From: Papilionanthe hookeriana x Papilionanthe teres
Taxonomy: Eukaryota; Streptophyta; Magnoliopsida; Asparagales; Orchidaceae
Assembly (NCBI GenBank): GCA_022702705.1
Contig: CM040422.1
Span: forward strand, 41,687,270-41,751,269
Direction of reading: 5' to 3'
DNA length: 64,000 bases
Each line of letters starts with the position of its first letter. The stretch's first letter is position 1. Shown one piece after another: positions 46,375 through 58,134 of the stretch. A program made the position numbers and the translations under genes. The notes beneath the pieces are model-generated. The model had not been told where the DNA came from. It did no database searches and was given only the letters and a program-made list of their open reading frames with translations.

Positions 46375-46980
46375 CCAATTAGGGTTTAGGTTCACCCAAG
46401 ATCTAATAAGACCTAAGGCTTAGGATTTAGTCAATCCTACACGTCATTTAAAGCTAAAGAACAAGTTTAAGGATTTTTAGGATTTTAAATGTAAAATTGA
46501 AGTTGACCATTTTGACCCTAAGTGATGAAAATGTCATTTTAAATTTCAATGGTTAAAAATTGTCATTTTAGCATTTAAAATTGTTCCTCTAAATATTATA
46601 ACCATTTTTTAAACTTAACTTACAATTTCTTGATTTTTATAATTATTTTTTGGAATAATTACAAAGTTTGATAGAAATAGGAAATTTAACCCTAGAGAAT
46701 TCTCCTAACCTAAGAAAAATCACAGAAAGTATCTAAGGTTGGAGAGATCATTCTGTGAAAATTTCAGATGTTTTGGAATTATAATTAATTTTTCACAATT
46801 AAATTAATCTAAAGATTATTAATAAATTAAAAATTAAATATAATTCTTTAATTCCATATTTAGTTCATGTAATTTTCTACTTGTCTTCCGGAGTCTGAGG
46901 ATATTTTTGTTTTTTTTTATGATTTTACTTTGTCAAGATTTAACTTTTTGAAGGTTTCTAAATTTAAATAAATATAAAAT
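46375..46980 (-). repeat. Start of divergent Tat-like LTR F, copy 1
   Basis: AT-rich noncoding sequence identical in type to 58135-58734, cut off by the tandem duplication join at 46980. The left limit is approximate. Confidence 0.5.
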
Positions 46981-47212
46981 CCTTGAATTCCATTAGTAGC
47001 TAGATTATCTCTTCGGAGTCTTCTTTATTGAGTAAGGAGCTAATAAAGGTCGTCCTAGGCTTTTCGCCAATACCTAAGTTAACTTCCATTAACTCGTCTA
47101 TTGTAGATTTAATTTCTTCTTCGAATTCTGGTGGAGCATCTCCAATTGGTAGATCTTCGAGATCTTCTGAAGCTTCCAAGCAGACTTCATTAGGCTCGCA
47201 AGTGACAACCAA
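46981..47212 (-). pseudogene. Truncated RT N-terminus of element C, copy 2
   Basis: Same as 35293-35524: MVVTCEPNE, then DLEDLPIGDAP, ending at the duplication join inside the N-terminal region of RT. No fingers or palm remain. The linker toward the protease follows to 48026 with stops and shifts; its frame 47813-47616 (VKVSPELAPEVEAGDE) is part of it. Confidence 0.75.
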
Positions 47213-48026
47213 TCAAAATCCCGTATCTTCAACTGATCCTACTGTGTCGAATCCGAGACCATGTTTTGAATTGGGAGGTCGGCTGGCATTATTCCATAAT
47301 TTTTCAAAATGTTGTGATTGACCTTTTGTCCATCGTCGAGGTAAGACACCACGTTAAATTAAATTTTGAATACAGGGAGAGTTCCACTCAAAAGGCAGTT
47401 CCATTAGTTCAGATGAAGCAACATCTTCAAATTGTACATCTTATTCAGTATTGGAAGAAGAAGCACCACGGTAAAACTTGATTGGTTTAGTACCATCACC
47501 ATGCACTTTCTTGACCACCATGCCCTCGATCTTATTAGAATGGATCGGGATCAAGGTCATAGTATGTACATAATGGTTAATCTTCTCGTACATTGATTTG
47601 TATTCTTCATTCCTTTCATCTTCGAGAGAAATCTTGAACTGGGGTTTCTTTTGATTTCCTGTTGCTGCCTCTTTCTTGATTTCCTCTTCTTCGGAACTGG
47701 TCTCCCAAAAATGTTGATGACTGGTTTCTTCTGTCCAATTGTTCCAACATCTCTTCCACGACCTCGTCCCCGGCCTCTACCTCGGGTGCGAGTTCTGGAG
47801 AAACCTTCACCATCTCACCATAAGGGAGTGGTGAGTAATTGTTGGACTAGAATTTTAGGCTCTTTATAGTTTTTGTACTTCTTTTGCTTCATTTGGTACA
47901 GCGTTTATGGAAAAATTGTTTTCTTCGGAGGCGCGTAGTAGGCTGCATCTTCATGAATTCCAATCTCGTGTACGGAGAATGGTTGGAAGTCACCTTTGAT
48001 ACACTGTTCTCCTCCATCGTAATACT

Positions 48027-49085
48027 TTATGCATTGGTGCAGAGACGATGGTACCATCCGATTTTCATGAATCCATGGCCGACCGAGTAGACGTTGAACA
48101 ATGTCTCAGAATCAATTATGTGGAATTTTGCGGTTGTCTTTGCTAAATCACCGGTCTTCATCAGTAATGTTATCGATCCGAGAGCTCTTTCTCCTTTCTG
48201 ATTGAACCCTCTTAATAACATCTTGTCCGCTTCGAGGTCGCGAGCATCAATTTCCAAATATGCTAACGTTCGAAGGCTCATTATGTTGATTGATGCTCCT
48301 GGATCAACCAACACTCTGGAGAGTGTAAACTTTCCGATAGTGACTGAAATGTATAATGGTCGATTGTGATCAGCTGTTCCGAGTAGTAAATCATTGTTTG
48401 TGAACGTAACACCTTGCAGTTCTTTTAATGAGCAAACCTCATTGAAGGAATTACCGGCCATTTGAGCTAAACAAATCTCTAGATCAAGTAGAGCTTTGAT
48501 CAGAGCTTCTCTCATCTCCTTTGACAGGATCAGAGCATCGTATATGCTTAGTTTGGCTAGTAGTATCCTAAGATGGGCTAGCACGTTATAGTCCACTTTA
48601 TTACAATGTTCCTCGGTTTCTTCCCGAGTGGGCAATTCCTCTGCTGGGGTTGACTCTTCCTGAGCAACCACCTGCTTTCCTTTATCTTTTGGACCCATTC
48701 TCGGAGGTAAAAATTTTCCACTTCTTAAATTTACTTCAGTTATTTCTTCTGAATTTGGTGTTGAATCTGCCAGTGTATCCTTTTGAATTGGAATGTCTGG
48801 CTCTTCTGGCGTTACTTCAGAATCTGATAACTCTAATTTTATCGCAATTGGAGCTCCTCGAAATTCGCAAATAGACTCGTTGCTTTTTGAGCTCTCGTAG
48901 CCTCCTTTGTGAGCATCTTCTTCGTCGTGGTTATCGAGGTTTAGTTTGATTTGAGAAGCGTTATTTATATTGGAATCGAGATCCGGATTAGGTTGGTTTT
49001 CGTTAGTTATGTAATCGTTAGAAACATTCAAAACGTAGCCAACGCCAAAACTCTTATCACTATAAGATCCCGTCGGGGTGAGCAA
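48027..49085 (-). CDS. Protease-region polyprotein fragment of element C, copy 2
   Basis: The longest open frame of the window, 352 codons, on the minus strand. It runs from an acidic N-terminal part (DLDSNINNASQIKLNLD) through ITEVNLRSGKFLPPR, YNVLAHLRILLAKLSIYDAL and FTNNDLLLGTADHNRPLYIS to the protease active site VLVDPGASINIMSLRTL (about 48310-48260). The end is shifted: after FHIIDSETLFN a frame change replaces the LLGRPWIHEN segment seen in copy 1, so the protease C-terminal half is lost. It is probably not functional. A start upstream in the same frame cannot be excluded; the true polyprotein start is unknown. Confidence 0.7.
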   Translation of the reverse strand: MLTPTGSYSDKSFGVGYVLNVSNDYITNENQPNPDLDSNINNASQIKLNLDNHDEEDAHKGGYESSKSNESICEFRGAPIAIKLELSDSEVTPEEPDIPIQKDTLADSTPNSEEITEVNLRSGKFLPPRMGPKDKGKQVVAQEESTPAEELPTREETEEHCNKVDYNVLAHLRILLAKLSIYDALILSKEMREALIKALLDLEICLAQMAGNSFNEVCSLKELQGVTFTNNDLLLGTADHNRPLYISVTIGKFTLSRVLVDPGASINIMSLRTLAYLEIDARDLEADKMLLRGFNQKGERALGSITLLMKTGDLAKTTAKFHIIDSETLFNVYSVGHGFMKIGWYHRLCTNA

Positions 49086-49099
49086 ATAATCATACAGAG

Positions 49100-49677
49100 T
49101 CAGAGGTTCAAGGGATTTCTCACCAAATCGGAAACAACCATCCTAGGATAAGCAGCCCCCAGTCTACTCTTTGGAGCCTCGATTTTATTTTCTTCTACGA
49201 TCTTCTCTTCCTTCTGAGGTGGTTCTTCGATCGCAAGCGATAGTGCCAGCTCCGCAGGTTTCAAACTTTGAGTTGAAGCGTGCACCGAAGCCTTCTGGAT
49301 GTGATCCAAAATTTTCTTTGAAGACTTTGTCTAAACGGTACTCCATCCATCATTGGTCGTATACGGGTTTATCGGAACAATAAGGGTCCGTCGAGATAAC
49401 ATTGACGAAACCTCCAACGAATAGCAGTACTTCTTTCAGCTGGAACCTTTTGCAGGGGAGGGAATTCTTGAGTCGACTTCAGGTTGAACTCAATTACGGG
49501 CTCCTCAGTTTCTGGCACTTTGTCCATTAGTGTGAAACGAGTAACGTCAGCGAACTTAATATCTGTATTGTCGAATCCTTGTCCAAAACGGATGATCTCA
49601 TTGTCAGGCAGCAGATCCTTATAGACGTCAAAGTCCATTCCATTGGTGAAGGAGAAAATTAACTTTGGCGCAGTCAT
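49100..49677 (-). pseudogene. 5' ORF of element C, unknown function, copy 2
   Basis: MTAPKLIFSFTNGMDFDVYK opens a 102-codon frame (49677-49369) without the stop seen in copy 1. A second frame (49309-49100) has QKEEKIVEENKIEAP. Noncoding or shifted sequence separates them. No gag motif recognised. Confidence 0.55.
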
Positions 49678-50187
49678 TTTCTGCAGGGTAGATTCTGAGT
49701 ATTAGTCCCAAATTATGCTTCCTTTTGTCGCAAAACTTAGGACGAAAAAGAAAGAGTCCGAACACATTTGCGTTTATGTATTTATGATTTTAAAAGGATT
49801 TGTTTATTAAAAGATTTGTTTATTAGAGGATTTGTTTTTTAGGAACGGATTGTTCAAAGGTATAGAAAAGGTAAAGGATCCGATTCAAAATTGGAAAGGA
49901 AGAGAAAGTCTCGTAAGACTTCTCAATCCGAAGGACTGCTCCTAAGCTAACACCTATTGGGGGTCCACCCCACCTCTGAAAAAGAGGTAAAAGTACTTCG
50001 AAACCTCTCTATTTAGGGGTGTCTAAACAGTGGCTCCTAAATCTAAGAGAAGTTGACTTTACCCATTCAAGGTAGAAATGAACGTAGTATGTCGATTGAA
50101 GAATGATAGTTTTTGTCCACTAGGGATATGGACTCCCTATCGATTTATGAAAGCAAAACCATCTAATCGAAATGGAGAGGGGAACTA

Positions 50188-50206
50188 GTCCCCAGCGGAG
50201 TCGCCA
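50188..50206 (-). other. Primer-binding site of element C, copy 2
   Basis: TGGCGACTCCGCTGGGGAC on the minus strand, next to the LTR start at 50212. It lacks the C-to-T change of copy 1, so it is the ancestral form. Confidence 0.7.
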
Positions 50207-50211
50207 TAAGC

Positions 50212-53200
50212 TGTCGAGATATTTTTAAGTTGTTTTGTACTTTAAAAAAGGGGTCGCCTAACATAAATTATCGGTGAATTTTAGATTAAAAATTTAATTT
50301 AAATATATATATATATAATTTGAAAGTAGAATTTAATTTTGAAAATTTTAATATATGAAATTAAACCGATCTCACATCCCAAATAGTTTATATAAACGAG
50401 CACCACACCACAAACTGTATATCTATCCCGAAGGATAGACACACTGCTTGACGATGAGGCTTGGTTAAATAAACAAGAAGATTTGTGGCATTTGTTTGGT
50501 CTGCGAACCAATTTTATAAGCCGAGAGGTTCCCCTTCTTAATATAAAGAAATTAAGCAGGGTTTATATTACTTGGGTTCTTAAAGTTCCCTATAAGAGCA
50601 AGCCCCTATAGTTAATTACATCTTAAATGATGGGAATCATTTAAGAAAACTCTCGATAATGATCAATGGTTTTTCTCTCAAGAATTTCAAAGTTTAAGGT
50701 TTCAAATGATTGAATTTTGGAAATTTCAATAGGGATTAGCTCAAATTCGGAACAGTTTATTTAAGAATCCAAAGATAGAGAAGTAGGAGAAGCTGAGGAT
50801 CCAAAAAGAATCTTGACAACTTCCCTAACTATCCTATTGTTTGGTTTAGATTTGGGAGTTTATTTAATGTTGCAATCTTGCCAATTTTATTTATTTAGGT
50901 CTTATATTTGTATGATATAATCACACAAATAGTCTCAAAGATGTGAGGGTTTATGTCGTACCAAACGACTACCTCGGAGTCCTAAGACAGGTTAGGGCTT
51001 AATTTACATGACATCATCATGTAAATGCCTAACGAAGAGTTGAAGATTTATGTTGCACTATGCAAACTACCTTGAAGTCCTATGGCTTAGTTATTTAATT
51101 CTAAGAAAAGGTTTTGTTGAAGTAGATACGAGTCTTGCTGATAACGATGGCCGTGCTGCCCACCATGCTCTGAGCTCCTTATTGTTGTAGAGGTTTAGTT
51201 TTAGAAGGTGAAAATCAGGAGATGAGAGAAGTATTTTGGTTTAGAAATCTTAAAATCCAAATATTTTTAATATTTTAATTAAAATAAATCTTAAAGTTGT
51301 TTAAACAGAACCGATTAAGATCCCACGGTTCTATCATCCCAGCACCGTTATTTTCATCGAATTCACTTAGTCCAGATGAATTTGCTAAAATTAACTGAAT
51401 GAGTTCCACACTTTCATTTAGACCGTGGGAAATCCCGTCAGCAACATGTGGGTTACATCATCAGAGATATTCCTGATCATTCAACGAGTCGTTTTAATTT
51501 AGTTGTAATTGTAGTTTTGTTGTTCTGTTTGTGATTAAATTTTGAGTTGTTTTATATTTTTGAATGTTGTGGCGGTGAATTTTATCTTGTGGTGAATTTT
51601 AATTTAGTTTTGGTTTCTGTTTTGTGGCTATCCTAGAAGGTTTCAATTTTCATGCAACAATCTTGTTTAACATGCAAGAAAAAGTAAAGTACAGTGCATG
51701 TAAGTAAATTGCAATAAAGTAAATTGCAATAAAATAAAAGCGTACCTGGAGGGTCTTCCTGTCATCCCAAGCTGCACTTAAAACACATGTTAAGGAATTT
51801 AAATATTTCAACAAATACCTAGGTAAAGCTAAGGGAAGGGTTTTGGTTGTCTACCAAGATCCTAGTCCTATTGCTAGTCATCTCCTATGACGTCTAGGTT
51901 CTTGTATTTTGTTTATGGATGATTTTCTTCATCAAAGAACAATTAAATTCAAATATTCATCTAAAACATCCCGTCATATTGAGGAAGTGCTTAGGACAAG
52001 TCATAAACATCTTTTCAATACTTCTGAGATTATTTTGAGTCCAAGTAAATTTAGTTGCACAGGTGAATTAATCATCCAGGAGTTTAGTTAAGCTTTGTCT
52101 CTTGCTCAGTGAACTTGGGTATTTTATTACCTGATGAATGAAAAGACGTCTCACTTAATACTCTATTAAAGAGTTATAATAATTAAAGCCTTTAAGGGCA
52201 AGTTGGTTTATTGAGAATTTAATCATTCTTAATTTGAAGTTTGAGTTAATGGTTTAAAGTGATTTAGTTTAATTATGAGGTTCTAATTAATAATTTTAAG
52301 TTTGGAATTGTGTTCAAATTATTTTTGTTTTAAATCTTTATACTGTAGGTGATCTTAATATTTTAAATTTGTTTTACTTTTATAATTGAATGATGTTAAT
52401 TTAATTTAATTTAAATTTGATTTATTTTTATTTAATTTAATTTAATTTAAATATTTTTTAAATTTAGCTTAACTTAATTGTTAAAATGTTAATTTAATTT
52501 AACTTTAATTTTAATTTAAATTTTACTTAATTTAATTTAATTTAATTTAGTTTAATTATTAAACTATTTAATATTTTGAACTTTTTTTTCTTTAATTTAA
52601 GTGTCATTTATTTTTTTTTAATTTTTAATTTACTTAGTTTGGATTATCATTTTAATCTTAATTAAAAGTTAAATATTGTTGAAGTGATTTATTTAGGGAT
52701 TTTTTTTATTAAAGGATTAATATCCTCTCAAATTATATCCCTATTTTTAATAAATCAAATTTTTATTATTCTTCCAAAAATTTAAATTGTTTAAATAATC
52801 AAATTTTTCATCTTTTATTAAAATTGATTAATGGGTTCCTACCCTTTTAAATTTCCCAAAGTTTCAATCATCCAAGAAAGATAAAATCAAATATTTTACC
52901 CTCTATTTTAATTAAACCTAAAATTTTAATAAAGGGTTTAAATTCTTTAATTACCTTTATGCCCTTTTAAGCTTATTTATTTCATAACTCACTAAATTGA
53001 GTTCAAATGAACTTGAAATTTTTATGTCGCTTCACTCACATGTCAATTAAGACATTAGAGGAGAAAATGTGATTTTTCTGAATTTAATTTATTTATATAA
53101 TTATTTTTAATGAAAAATAGGTATTTTCAAGGAAAATTCAACAACATGACCAAGGAAAGGTTTCTGTCCATTAAAAAATTTTGGGATGTTCCTAATGACC

Positions 53201-56200
53201 ACAGGACCACTTGGACCAATTTGGGTGATTTATTGAATAATATTTTTTTTATTATAATTATTTTTAATTTTGGAGTGTTATTTAATTATAAAATAAAATT
53301 AAAGTTAAAAAATAGATTTTATATTTTTCATAAATCTCCCTGACCTCAAGGAGTTTAGAGAAATAAATTTTACAATTTTCTAATTTTTCTTTGATTTATT
53401 GGAATAAATTTAGTGAAAAGGTTGTAAAATACATTTTTTATTATTAAAAGTTGTTTTAAGCATTTGAAATTCAATATCTTTACTTTGAGACTTGGGAAAA
53501 ATATTTGGTTTGTTCCTAAGTAATTAGGAGTCAAAATATGACATTTTTAAAATTTTTATAGTTTTTTAATTATTTAAAATATTAAAATATGATTAAAAAT
53601 AAAAAATTTTATAAAATTCCAATTTTAATTTTTATAGACTTCTCTGATATCAGAGCGCCCACAAAACCAATTTGGTGAATTTTTTAAATGTATTTTTGGA
53701 GTTATGAATTTTTAAAGTTTAATTATGGTTATGTGACTTAATTAATTCATTTAGTGGGGCTAAACATTTTCAATCAATATCAAATTTTTATATGAGGTTC
53801 CTCTAATCCTAAATTTCAGTGGAGAATTATTTTCAAGTTATTTTGATGTGTGGTTAATCCTAATTAATTAAAATTCTATTTTTAGGTTTTGGTCAAATTA
53901 GAGTTTGTTTGATTGAAATAAATCATGAGATAATTTTCTAATGTTTCTCTGGTCAAAGGGAACACACTCTAATTTTTTTAGATTTTTATGAGAAACATGG
54001 TAATTTTTATAATTAATATAGGAAAACTGAAGCATAATATTGAAAAATAGATATCTCATCATGGAAATCTTTCCTGACTTTGGAAAAATCAGGAAAGATC
54101 AAGCATTATACATAGAATAACATATAAAAATCTCAAGATATGGTGAAGCTCCTACATGCATGAAGTATTAAAATACTGAGAACACTATTTAATTATTTAA
54201 AAATAAAATATGCATTAAATAAAAATAAAATTGCTTTCACATTATTCTCCTCGTTTTCATGAGCAAGAGGATATTTTAATTTTGATTTTTGGAATTTTCT
54301 AGGCAAAGTTATGATTTTTTGAAGTTTTGTGTCAAAAATAAATCCAAAAAATCCATTTCCCGCTCAATCCACATGTCGCTCTCCTATTGGCCAGCATGGT
54401 TCTGTATGGCGCCTGTTCACGGATGAAGATCTATCCGACTACATTAGGGTCGTCCGTCAGATACACGCCTGATCGGAAGGCTGCTGCTCCTCTTTTCTAG
54501 TGTTATTCACCCAAAATCTTCCACCTTCAAACCTTGATATCTAATTCGTTTCTCAACGAAATTGAATGAATTTTTTTTTAAAATGATCGTCTAATCGAGT
54601 AGCACACATCTATATGGTGATGATATGCTTAAAGCATGTAAATATTTACAGAAAATTAAAACATGCTTGGTTGGAGGAGAAAAAATTTGATACCATCGTC
54701 CAAGAGGTGAGGCCTGAATTGAAAATGGTTTGATTAAACTTAGGAATGCTTGGAAAAGCTTTTAGAACAATTTGGCAGGGTCTCCCCAAGGTAAATCTTG
54801 CATCTCCTCCTCTTGGCCATGGAGGTGGAGTTGAAATAAGGAAGGTTATGGTGGAGCTTTGGGTGGCAATGGGGGTTGATTAGTGGGTTCAAAATATGTG
54901 TTTAGGTGGAGGGGAGGTCAGAGTTTGATTTTGGTGCATTCAATTTGGGATTGCCATGTGTAAAGTCAAGGATTTAAATGGCATGGGTGTAAGGAGCATT
55001 TTTGGTCCAATTTGTGTCAATTCATGGTTTTGGCTTGGTTCACTCACCAAGGCTTGATTTGGGCTGATTTGAGATCATTTGGGTCAGCCTCACATGTGTG
55101 GTGAAGTCCCCATCCAAGGTGAGGTGGCCAATTTTGGTTAAAGTGTATCATTGATGGGGTGAAAAAAGGCTTAGTGAAGGCTTAGGAAAGGCTCCCCTCT
55201 TCTTGCCATAAGTGGCATGGTGAGGTGGAAAGGGCTCCCCATGGATTTCATATGGCTTATGCATGGCTCCATGCCTTCATTTGGCTTGCTCATGGCTTGG
55301 GAAAAGGTTGGCTCACTTGCATGGAAAAGGGTTATTTGGAATTTTGAAAACATTGGATTCCTTTGATGGGATTTGTCATGATGCCACAAATGGGTTGATT
55401 TCATGATGGTTTAAGGCTTTGGTCAAATAGGATTATCATAGGAATGATGAATAAAAGGTTTCATGTGGGCTTGGGGATGGATTTTGGGCTTTTGAATTTG
55501 ATGGAAAGTGGGCTTTTAAAGGCTTTATGGAAGTGGGATTTTAAGTTTGAAAACAAATTGGTGGATGGAGATTTTGTAGAAGATTAGTCTAAAAAAATGT
55601 TGGGTTTAGTTTAGGAGTGTGGCATGAGTGATTTGGAGAAGGTTTGGTGTCATTTGGAATTGAAATAGGTTTAGTTTGGGCCTTTTTAGTAATGGGGCCC
55701 AAAATGGGTCAAATTAGGCTAACATTGGCTATCTTGGGTTAATGTAGGTTTAAGGTTGGATTTGATGTAAAATTAATGTTGAGAAATTTTTACGGGAGTG
55801 TTATAAAGAGTTTTCAACTTTGGTTGGGCTTTGATTTTGGGATATGGGCCTATTTGAGTTAGGTTTGGGTTTAGGCCAATTTAGGGGATTTAGGCTTCAA
55901 ATTGAAATTGGATCCAAATGTTGATCAAGTTGGGCTTAGATTTGGTCTTGATTGATATTAGGGATATGTAATTGAATTTTAGAATTGAATTGAACCAAAA
56001 TTGAGGTCAATTGGGGTGGTTTGGTTTGACATTGGGCTCACTTGAGGTTTAAAATCGATCAAATTGGGGGTTTTGGTAAAAGTGGGTTAAATTGACAAAA
56101 TTGGCTTATGGTGTAGTTGAATAAAATGAAATTGGGAATATTTGGGATTTTTTGGAATTTTTTAGGAATTTTCGGAATTTATGGAATTTTTGGCTAAGAA

Positions 56201-56942
56201 TGGCATTTTGGGTATTTGGAGGGTATTGGGGGGTATTTTTGGCAATTTTAGTATATTTGGCTATGGATGATCAATTTGAGTGGGGGGAAATGTTTAGGAT
56301 TAATTTTGAGTAATTTTGGGTAATTTAGGTGATTTTGCAAATTTTGGGTAATTTCAAGGGCATTTGGTAGGTTTAGTGGGTGTAGGGCCCCGGGGTTCAA
56401 AAATTGAAATTTTGGAAAAATGAAGATTGATCAAATTTGAGTAGAATGGAATCACTTTAGTTGAGCCATGAAGCCATATCAAGCCCATAAGAGCCATGAG
56501 AGGACTCATTTGAGGCATTCACTATGTTGTTTTTAACCCTCTTAGCCAAGGGCCTAGTGGTTAAGGTCCATCCATATGAATTACCTACATGAGTCAAGAA
56601 GTCAAGCTAGGTATGAATGGTTTTAGGATTTGGAATGTGTGTGAAAGTGTAGTGTGTGCAGGTCAACCCTCACCAGACCAGACCACCCAGGGTAGTCCTA
56701 AGGCCAAAGAGTCCTATAGGGAACTTATCCTTTAAACCTCCACATTTGATCTTAACCCTCCAAGTGAATTAGGGGTTTACAATCAGGCATGTGGGGTTTG
56801 CAGGGACTTAAGAGGTGTTTAAATTACTAAATGGTGGGTGCCATCTCTAATCCTCTAGGATAGTCAAAGGGAAAGCCTAAGGCTAGATCCTAAGTACTAA
56901 GGAGAGACCAGAGAAAAGACCTCATAAAAAATGAGGTCAACA
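50212..56942 (-). repeat. LTR of element C, tandem copy
   Basis: 6731 bp, TGTCGAGA...GGTCAACA, followed by target-site copy ATTAT and element B sequence, as at 45218. The terminal hairpin GACCTCAT/ATGAGGTC is intact at 56918-56938. The TATA box is altered (about 54829-54840). It was produced by segmental duplication, not by its own insertion. Confidence 0.88.
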
Positions 56943-57125
56943 ATTATTTGCTAGAAAAAGTTAAGTCAACAATTACTTGCTAGAAAAAGTTAAGTCTAGG
57001 TGGATGGGTCCATTTACTATAATAAAATCTTACCCCTATGGAGTAGTGGATATTAAAGATCCTAAAACTGAGAAAATATTTAAAGTAAATTGTCATAGAC
57101 TAAAACCTTATTTCTTAGTAGATTG
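56943..57125 (+). pseudogene. Integrase C-terminus of element B, copy 2
   Basis: Same segment as 45219-45373 with an extra local duplication: the stretch with TTGCTAGAAAAAGTTAAGTC occurs twice (from about 56948 and from about 56979), adding about 31 bp. Then SRWMGPF and the rest to a TGA near 57123-57125. Confidence 0.78.
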
Positions 57126-57405
57126 ACTTAAACTTGATGAAAATATGATGTTAGGTCATCCAAATTAAGTATTGAGTATGTCGGGCTTACGATGTTAAAC
57201 CAATCGCTTTGTGAGAGGCATCCCATAGTTATCGGTGTGTTTTGTTTTAAGTGTGATTTTTGTGTGTTTTATTTGGTTTGAAGTAAGAATTATTGTGGTA
57301 TTTTGCTTATATTATGTTAGTGTGGATTAATGAGACCTTAATTGATAATTTAGATAAGTTAAAATAAGAATTTAGACGTTTAGCATACCTGTGCTAAAAT
57401 AGGCA

Positions 57406-57444
57406 CTGGCGGCTAAGCACTAGCAGTTGGCGCTTATGCGCTGG
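57406..57444. repeat. Palindrome pair of element B, copy 2
   Basis: CTGGCGGCTAAGCACTAG (57406-57423) and TTGGCGCTTATGCGCTGG (57427-57444), again with centres 21 bp apart. Each has changes relative to copy 1 that weaken the dyad. Confidence 0.7.
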
Positions 57445-57605
57445 AGTTACGAAAAATGTGAAAAATCAGGTTCTAAAAGCAATTATCATGGAGAAGTTAC
57501 GTGGCACGTTTATTAGTAGTTTGTTAACATGAGAGGACAGTTTTAGGCCATCCCATTCCAAAATTTTTATCCTAAGAGCCTTACAGAAGAGTTTAAGTGT
57601 TGAAA

Positions 57606-57992
57606 ATGTCTTCTTGGGAGAGTGAAATGAAGAATAAGGAGGATGCAAACAAGATGAAGTTCATTAGTGAGAGTGCGCAAGAGTTATATAACGAATTTCT
57701 AGTCATTATTATTAAAGGGTTATCAGACAAGATTGTAAAGATCGAGGCTGATGTTGCATAAATTGAAGCAAAGTTAAAAGAAACTAATGTATATTTAACA
57801 CATATTGGACTGTAATTGAAGATGCAATTTAGTCATACAAGTTACATTGAAGAAGCGGACAAGGCGTTGTATCTAACAAATAAGTTGATTGAAGAGGATT
57901 CTGTCAGTTGTCTTCATCATCGTCCATTCTATGAAAGCTATATACCTAATGATTTAGATGGAACTAATGGAGGTACTGGATATTCAACCTAA
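57606..57992 (+). pseudogene. Small ORF of element B after integrase, copy 2
   Basis: The same 129-codon frame as 45853-46239, without length change, with two in-frame stops shared with copy 1. The third stop of copy 1 is a Gln codon here. The shared stops show it was dead before the duplication. Confidence 0.55.
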
Positions 57993-58134
57993 TGGACACT
58001 AAAATTAAGTTCTATATTGTGTTAAGTGTTATTTATTTGTGCTTCGTTTTTAATTAATTACGTGAAGAATTAGTGTTTAATGTTTATGTAATTTGTGTGA
58101 TATAAGTGTTTATGTTTTAAATTTGTGTCAATTA

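Larger units (their letters stand above)
35293..46980. repeat. Tandem segmental duplication, copy 1 (11688 bp)
   Basis: Collinear with 46981-58734: RT start of C, protease, 5' ORF, primer site, 5' LTR, target-site copy, tail of B, start of F. The offset is about 11687 bp at several landmarks. The join at 46980/46981 abuts ...AATAAATATAAAAT (F sequence) and CCTTGAATTCC (mid-RT), so it is not an LTR-LTR recombination product. Confidence 0.85.
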
